Origin: Schistosoma mansoni
Lineage: Eukaryota; Platyhelminthes; Trematoda; Strigeidida; Schistosomatidae
NCBI RefSeq assembly: GCF_000237925.1
Contig: NC_031499.1
Coordinates: 6,392,195 to 6,456,194, forward strand
Direction of reading: 5' to 3'
Length of the DNA stretch: 64,000 bases
In this document: positions 52,501-61,500 of the stretch, piece after piece
Layout of the letters: the number at the start of each line of letters is the position of its first letter
Position numbering within the stretch: the first letter of the stretch is position 1
The notes under the pieces: generated by a model
What the model was told of the DNA's origin: nothing
Databases searched by the model: none
What the model saw: the letters and a program-made list of their open reading frames with translations, nothing else
Translations under genes and position numbers: made by a program

Positions 52501-55500
52501 CAGATTGGTGAGCGTGACCCCAGATAAACTACTTGAAGTTGATAACACATAATCTCTTTCTAAGTTGTTTTTCTTCTGTTAACTCCGTAGATTTCAGACC
52601 TTACACAGGGACAAGAAATCTGTGAAACAAGAAAGTATGGGCTATTTTTAGGGTAAATTCTTCCTAACACGCTCTTACACCAGTATTAAGGCAGTACTTT
52701 TGAAGATACTGGTTATTCATGGAAATATCCTTGCCGCCACCGCTAAGACCTTTACCCTCATGCGTCTAACGTCCATTTCACTGCTTCTCAACTGACTTGG
52801 TTGACATAGTAGGACAAGTCTTTCACTCAATATTAGTTCGGCTGGGTTATCACAATAGGCAAGCAAAGCTAACCTCCTCAAGTTGTAGGTTCTATCTTTG
52901 GGAGGGGGAGAAAGTGAAAAACCTAAATATTTATTATAGGTATATTGATATCCCTTCCACTGAATGGTGAAAACTGTCGATCGGCGTTACAAATGCAAAA
53001 CAGTTTGACAACCGAAACAAAATACTACGTACATTTTGTAGTTTGATATTAAAGATCGCTATTTTCCCGTAGATTTGTTTAAAATCATATGTATTCTGCT
53101 ACATTTTTATTAATTTAACGAATATCTTTTCGTAGACTTGTTTCCAATCTGGACGTTGGCTTGATTTAATCACTTTAATGCGTCATCCAGCTCGTGTGGC
53201 TGTTCAACGTGATTCATCAGTTGATACTTCAGAATGGATTAAATTTTTAAATGATCTAACTATCCTGGAGAAACGTTTAGAAAATATCACAAAATCAAAT
53301 AAACCTGGATTAGGATTTGCTTTTATTGAAGGTGCTCTAGTTCGTTCAGTGCAAGATGGTGATTGGATACTGTTGGATGAAATTAATTTAGCTCCAGCTG
53401 AAATGCTTGATTCACTAAGTGGTCTATTAGATTCTGAATATGGTAGTCTTATCTTGACAGAGCGTGGGTAAGTCTTACTTGAAATTGTATTTGTTTCAAG
53501 GGATTGTGAAGAGATTGGCGATTTACTTTAAAATGTTCCTTAAGTTTTAGTAGAAAGTTGTAACCGGTGGAGTTCAAAGATATTGAACGTGAAACAATTG
53601 TCATAAGTAACGTTAAATAATCGTCACGCTATATCGTAAATTGATTTGCGATGAAATTGTCTCATGGTTCTAATAGTTAAGCGTTTACCTCTAGATCTAA
53701 TCATCCAGAACCTGATCTCAAGTTTGGCCATTAGTACGTAATGAAACAATTGTCCAATAAACCTAATTTGCAATGGTATTAGAACTGAAATGAACCTGCA
53801 ACTAATACCACCTATAAAATGGTGATTGTTGGTGTCCATGCTGGTGTATATGCAGGTGTGTATGTATTGAGTGGTTAAACAATTTAATCACCAGGTTTAG
53901 AAAAAGTACAATCTGTGAAATTAGGAGACACCCGTAGGTTAGAATGTTTTACTCAGGCGTTTTCTAGGCACTTCTCGCGTTTCGTAAAATGAACGAGTAG
54001 ACAAGGTTGAGGTTAGACACGGGATACTTGGCAAAGATGGCTGACCGGTCGATAAAGTAGTGAATCTTTGTCAGCTGAGATGGTTAGAGCATGTATTATG
54101 TATACCTGACCACCGCATATCTTGACGTGTGATTCCTGCTAGTGCAGAAGTAGGTTAGAAGAAAGCCAGTGTCAACTAAACGAACATATGGCATCTGTTC
54201 ATGGCTATTGGTTTTGCATCGGTATCTATGGTATTCGTAATCAGAATTGTAATCGTCACCTTATTGTTGTTTGCTCCATTCGCGTTCTGAATAATCGATC
54301 AGCTTTAATAGTGTTTATGCGTTTAGCCTGAATTAGTTAAGTGAACTACGGATTAATTTTAATTTGATCCTTCTAATGTAATTGATTGAATGGTTCTGAG
54401 CATTGCCTATCGCCTGTCCGCTTTATTTTTTTTTGTCTATTTGTGTTTTTATAAATTTAGCGATAATGAACCAATAAAACGTCATCCGGACTTTCATTTA
54501 TTTGCTGCTATGAATCCAGCTACAGATGTCGGTAAACGTGAATTACCTGTTGGACTTCGTAATCGTTTTACTGAATTTTACATTCCTGAATTAGACCCTT
54601 GTATTAATGTTAATAAGTCAGAAGCATCGATGGATTTGGATTCTAGTCGTCATATTGAAGTTATACGCTCAAATAATTGTGAAGATTTAGCCACCTTAGC
54701 TCGTTCCTATTTAGTTGCATTGAATCCAACTCCATCACAATTATCAACTATTGTACGACTTTATTCAGCTTTGAGACAAGCTGCTGTTGAGGGTTTGGTT
54801 GATGGTGTAGGTCAAAGACCACATTTCAGGTGAATTTTAATTGTTTACCCTTGTTCAATTATTTTTAACCATATTTTTGGAGGATAGTTCAGTCTAGAAT
54901 ATTATATAGATTTTATCGACCATACCCTATTCCTTAAGTTGACATGTTTACACACTGTCATCGGATTGAATTTATTGTTTGATGGAAATAATTATGAAGG
55001 TATTTTATAATGGTTAGCACCTTAGGCTAGTTGTCGGTAACCTTGATCGAAATTTAGTGCATATGTATGTTAGTGTCTCTAGTGTGGTTAACGCACTCAA
55101 TTCTCAACTGTTTGGTTGGATATTCGGACCCCATTTTATCCAAATTGTGTGATTGGGTAGTATAATTAGCCTTCACAAATAAGTATAGCGTATACTGTAT
55201 TATTTATAACAATATAATGCGACGTAGTGTGCGTATATCGTAGTGAACAGGGAATACGTCAGTAATAGTCTGACCTTTATTCAGTTTAGTTTTATCCTAA
55301 CCGCTAAACGACCCATGGACAAGATGAAGTTTTTGCAAAACAGTCTCCTCCTTTTCTTCATTTATTGTAATCCTATCACCGTTGTCTTTCTTTCTCTCTA
55401 GTCTTCGAACATTATGTCGAGCCTTAATTGAAGCTGGTCGTGGCTATCATGGAAGTATCTTACGTTCCTTGTATGAAGTAAGTTAGTTCTTTGTTTCTGT

Positions 55501-58500
55501 GCACCAAATTACCTTTTAATTTTTGATGATAATGTAGAATGTGTTCTTGTTTGAAAACTTGTGATTAGTAAAAACCAATCAATTTAGTTGAACCGCTTTA
55601 TCTAAATTTGCTCAGTAGAACATATTGTTTACTCAATTACTTTGTCTCATTATTTCGGTATGCTTAATTATCTAAAATTACATTAGAAGCCGAAGTCATC
55701 GATTAGAGTGACTGATACAGTAGGCTAATGAGATATCAGCCAAACTATGAAGGTACACAATTGGCCAAGATATGGTTTTTTATTTTCTAAAGAATAAGAC
55801 ATAACCCTACTGGAGGGATATATCTACATATACATGAATGAGTTTGCGGTCATTTCTCGATTCCCATGATTAATGAAAGCTTCCTTTTCAATCGATTAAC
55901 TAGTTAGGGTTTTGAATAGGAAAGTTGTTTTTCGATATCAAAACTAGATACTATACCATACGGTAGACACCCGCTAAATTTGTGTAGAATGTTTTTAGTT
56001 TAAATTAGATCAGTAATTTGTCAGTTTCTTCTTTCACTGTAATCTATGATTCTGATGTCCTGGACAACGGGTTATTTTTGAACAGTTGATGTTTATTGGA
56101 TAAATTATTTATTTATTTATTTAAACACATAAATATTGGTACAAAGGGGCACCAGATATACATGCCCCACACAAATCTCATTTGATTTGTGTGAGGGCTG
56201 TGATACTGCCCAGGTGCCCAAACTGAAGCAGGTAGTTTTATTAGGGGGCCACACCCCGAGACTTTGACCTAAAGGTCTGATCCACAAGGCGGTCAAGCGT
56301 CGTGAAGAGATGCAGTCCCATGATAGCCGATGACCAACACTTGATTCATACGCATTTGTTCCCTTAGGATACTGGAGCCCATGTACACTATTGGTTTGGA
56401 ATCAGGGTTTTCCAACTCCCCTGGATGGACTTTCCGTGTCCACCGACCCGGTTAAAGCGCCAAACGTTCGCTTTTCGTCCTCTCAGTTTAATAAACAACG
56501 GTAATGCCACGAGAAGACATTGAGTAGGACTTGTGTGGCAGAGGCTATATATTCGCTGGCCATGTGAGAGCATTCGGAGAGGGAGAGTGGACTCTCCACA
56601 CTCGGTCATACCAGGGCATTTGGGAGTTGTTGGATAAATCGTTATTGAACTGATAAATTAACTTGCATCGTAACAAGGTTAACGTGACCATTAAATAAAA
56701 ATTGGGAATTTACACCACTCCGATACCATCAATTTTGTTTTACTTGTGAAATTTTTGAGTTAGAAATGTTTAGCGGCTCTTTCTCTCTCTATTTAACCAT
56801 TTGGTAGTGGCTATACCATGTAAGTATTACGAAGAATAATTAACGTTTATTTAGACATAATGAAAATGATGATTCTGTTAGTAATACCATATTAAAATTG
56901 CAGTCAGTCAGTCAATCAGCTACAATGTAGGACCAGGCAGCAGTTCATAATCGTTCCAATGCTATCCATCTTTATAGAAATATGGGAATAGAAATAACAC
57001 CAATTATTCTCATATACTAGATCTAGTTTATTCTTCTTAGCCATGTCACCTAGAGTCTCCAACCATTGGTTACGATAGTCACGCGGACCCCAACCAGGTA
57101 GTCTGCATCTGCCAACATGGCTCAGACTAGAAGTTAGTGACTTCAAGCTCTGATGCCATGTTTTGGTTTGGCCGCCCCTAACTCTCTTCCAACCACCCCC
57201 AATACTAGCCAGCATAGCGCGTCGTGGTAATCAGTGTTCAGGCATACGTAACACGTGGCCTAACCATCTCAGTCGATGAAGATTCATGACCTCATCAACT
57301 GATTTACCATCATTCTTTAATATACTGCGTCTAACCTCACTTTTACTTACCCGGTGATCCCATCAGATGCTGACAATATTTCTAAGGCATCTGAGGTCAA
57401 ATACTAGTAACTTACGAGTATCTTCCACTCTTAATGACCATGTTTCGCTGACGTAAAGTAGAACAGAGTGAACTGCTGCGCACACATATGCATTGGTCCA
57501 AGTTATCATACCTCGTTATCACAACAAATTAAAATTTCTGTGTTTAATGATTTAATTATGTTTCATGTATATTGTTCCATGGGTTTTGACACCATATAGT
57601 ATGCACTCATGTTCGAACTAGGCTGAGTGATGTAAAGTTGTTTATCAATATCTAATATAGCGTTACATTATCATTACTGTTGTGTACATCCATACATTAT
57701 GTATTTCTTTTGAAATTAACAAGCCATATTATATCTTTTCTTTTTTTAGGGTTTACTTTTTAGTTTTGGTTCACAAATTTGTCGAACATCACGACCAATT
57801 TTAGATACTTTAATTCAACGTTATTTATGCTCTGGTTGGAATAAAGATTCATCATCATTATTACGCTTATTAAATACTCCATTACCTATACCTCAATTAA
57901 ATAATCAATATTCCGATGATTATTTTGTGAATGTTGAAGGTTATTGGTTACCAAAAGGTTCACAACAACCAATTTCAATAGATAATAAAAATGAATTACC
58001 TGGAAATTATATTTTAACACCAAGTGTTCAAGCAAATTTAAAAGATTTGGCACGTGTTGTCGCTGCAGGGTATATATTCACTTTTGTTTTTCTTCTTCTG
58101 ATTATTGAAGATTTTCACTGTTGAAATCATGAGTCAATTAAAGCTAGACCACCATCGAAAACTTGGAAGAACTGGACGGCCGTTTCGCGAGTGCGGGATC
58201 GTGGATGTGCGCTGCTGAGGAGTCCCATAATAGGACGAAACGGCCGTCCAGTGCTTCCAGGTTTTCGATGGTGGTCTAGCTTCAATTGACTCATGATTTC
58301 AACAGTGAAAATACTAAATTCTTCACAAAACCCTCTCTGATCTATTGAAGATTTGTCATGACCTACTTCATTTTACACGCTTTTACGTGAAGGTTACATA
58401 AGTAAAAGTTACGTAATCTAGCTTTTTATGAGATAACATTCTTTCGCCTTATTACATAAGGTCTGAGTTGTCAATGCAACCGATTTTTAACTATCTATTC

Positions 58501-61500
58501 TAAATTATAAGATTTGGTATCATTTCGTATTGTCAAAGTTAATCAACATCGTAGTAGGATGAAGTGATTATTTTGCTTCTTGTGTACTAAATGTCTAGGA
58601 GCACGCTTATGAATCTTCATATCAAGTAAACTAAATTACTTTATGCACAAGTTACCCACAAAATCATGTTTGCGAGACTTTCACCCCTTTTCAAATGTAA
58701 TGAATCGACTTCGCCCCACAATGTTTTAATTCCTGTTGATTTATAAACGTTTATTATAGTGATGGAACTAGCGTTTGTGGTAATATAGCCCAATCATTAT
58801 TTCTATATGTCCCTGCGTTGTATCGAGATAGGTTTTTTGAGTGTTGAGTAAGCAGTCGTGTTTACTATTTGTTATATCTGAAGCGTCTCGAATTCACTAG
58901 TTAGCGTACGGAACAAGACTTGTGACCAGGGACCGATGCGACCCAGACCCGGCTAACTACAGTAAGAAGTCCAAGTTGGAAGTGGGGAAAATATATTCCG
59001 TAGCAGCCAGAAGCACAGCAATCGTAAGGGGAAGAAATCAAACGTATATATACAGCATAAAATTGTCCTTGGGCAGCATTACAAAACAGCATACTAAAAG
59101 ATACAACGGACTAATGGCGTTTAAGATATTTTACAAGTGGGAAATTCGACGCGAAGGTGAAAAGAGCGCTTTTGGCGCGAAAACGAGGAAATTCAAAATT
59201 TCAAAATAAAATTACAAAATTAAGCCATTTACCAAGTAAGTTCTGGGGATTTGACATCCCCAACACTATTGATTCATATCTTTATTCTAGCAGTCCACTT
59301 GGTCATATTAGAATTGAACTGATATATTTTCTAATTCGTATAGTTGTTTGGGATGAATATACTTTGAAAGTCGTGAAATGCACCAAAGCTGATAATCAAT
59401 AACTTTTTTCTTGTTTGATATCTACTTATGTTACATCACCATTTATTGCTCTGATTTTGTTTTTACCATTTCATTTACTATCATTTGTATTACATAAATT
59501 TCAATAATAAAATCATGTGAAAGATTCTAGCTGGTCGGCCGGATTATGCGTAAGATCTCGATTCGAGATTTCTCTGATCATACTACACCATTATGTAATA
59601 CATCAATAGTCACCGAAATTTAATAAACCTTGAATAGGAAGAAATACAGGTATCAATTAGTCTCGGTTAGTCAGCTACAACGTAGGACCAGGCACATATA
59701 TGCATCGGTCCAAGTTGCCATAAACTCATTAGCACAGCAAGATGAACACCAAATTCATAGAATTAGTTACTTCAATGGTAGTAATATATAAAAGAAAGAT
59801 TGTATATAAGGATATAGTACAGGGAGAAAGACAGATATAAAGCAATTTCAATCTCATAGTTTAAGGGAAGATAAAGAGTGTATACACCTACGCCTTTGTG
59901 ATCGATTCTGAGCCATGTCACATAGAGTCGCCAACCATTGGTTATGATATTCACGCGGACTCCAACCAAGTAGTCTTCATCTATCAGCACTGTTTAGACT
60001 ACAAGTTAGTGACTTTGTGGACTGATGCTATGTTTTGATTTGGCCACCCCTAACTTTCTCCCAACCATCCCAAATACTAGTCAGCATTGTGTCGTTATAC
60101 AGAAACATCAGTAGTTTACTACATAAAAAATAAACTGAAAATCCCCGAAAAATAACATTCAAACGAAAAAAGATACTTAAAAAGATGAACGAACGTATTT
60201 TTCAAGTAAGAAGATTAATTTGAGCATCGAAATCCGGGTACGAATGTATGGAATAAATAGTTTGTTGCTGTCCAGATCCTACACATCTGTGCATGTTATC
60301 AAAATGACTAAGGACAAGATAAACTACTGATGATTTGTAAGTAGTATACCAATTTATAAAAAATAAATGAATGAAGCTAGTGTATCAAATACTAATATCA
60401 CACTTTTATTTGTGAACTTATCTGTTTTACGACAGTTCTGATTTGCTGTAGTGAAGCGTTAACTGATATATCCTTGTACCAGATAATTTGCTAAATTTAA
60501 ATATGCTCACTAGTAACTGGCTTCAAAAGGTATTTCCTGGAGTTCCAGTGAGAAGCAATGACCATTGGAGTTCAACCAGGTCTGTTGTGAAATAGGAACT
60601 CACTGAAGACAATTGATGAACGGTTGCTAAACTTCGTGGATTGGTTGAAGTTAGACATTAACACCATCGGATATCGGCTGAGTGGTCTATCGGTTAAGTG
60701 CTCTGGCGCGAGACTGATAAATCCTGGGTTCAAATCTCGCGAGGCGGGATCGTGGATGCGCACTGCTGAGGAGTCCAACAATATGACGAAACGGCCATCC
60801 AGTGTTTCCATGTTTTTCTTGGTGGTCTAGCTTCAATTGACTCATGATATCAACTATGACAGTACTGAAATCTCCACAAAAACGCCTTCTGATTAAATTT
60901 GTTTGTTTGATTAATTGTGTTTCCCTATTTATCCAGTTATTCATGTTTAGGGTTTATTAGCCTGACGTTACATTGTAGATTTGAGAGTAAAATTCCTTTC
61001 TAGATATTAATTATTAGTATTTCTTTCAATATATATATCCCTTCTCATTAATCAGTGGAGGTCTTCCAGTTCTATTACAAGGTGAAACATCTGTTGGCAA
61101 AACATCACTTATTACATATTTAGCTAAACGTGTTGGTCAAGTGTGTTATCGAATTAATAATCATGAACATACTGATCAACAAACTTATTTAGGCACATAT
61201 ACAGTTTCATCAACTGCATATACAACACAAAGTAATACTGATAATCATAATAATCAAGGCAATGATAATGAAGCTTTGAAGAAAACATCCACATCATTAG
61301 TTTTCAAAGATGGTTTATTAGTGAAAGCAATGCGTAATGGTTATTGGATAATATTGGATGAATTAAACTTAGCACCAACTGAAATTTTAGAAGCATTAAA
61401 TAGAGTGAGTTTTTGTTGTTGTTGTTGTTGAAAGTCTATACATTTCTTTAATATTATATTTGTTTAACCGATAGATACATATATGAAAGGTTCTACTTTG

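Larger units (their letters stand above)
55478..57749 (+). other. Midasin intron 11
   Basis: Contains family A (56103-56632) and a permuted LINE L1 copy (56901-57526), both antisense to midasin. Confidence 0.65.
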
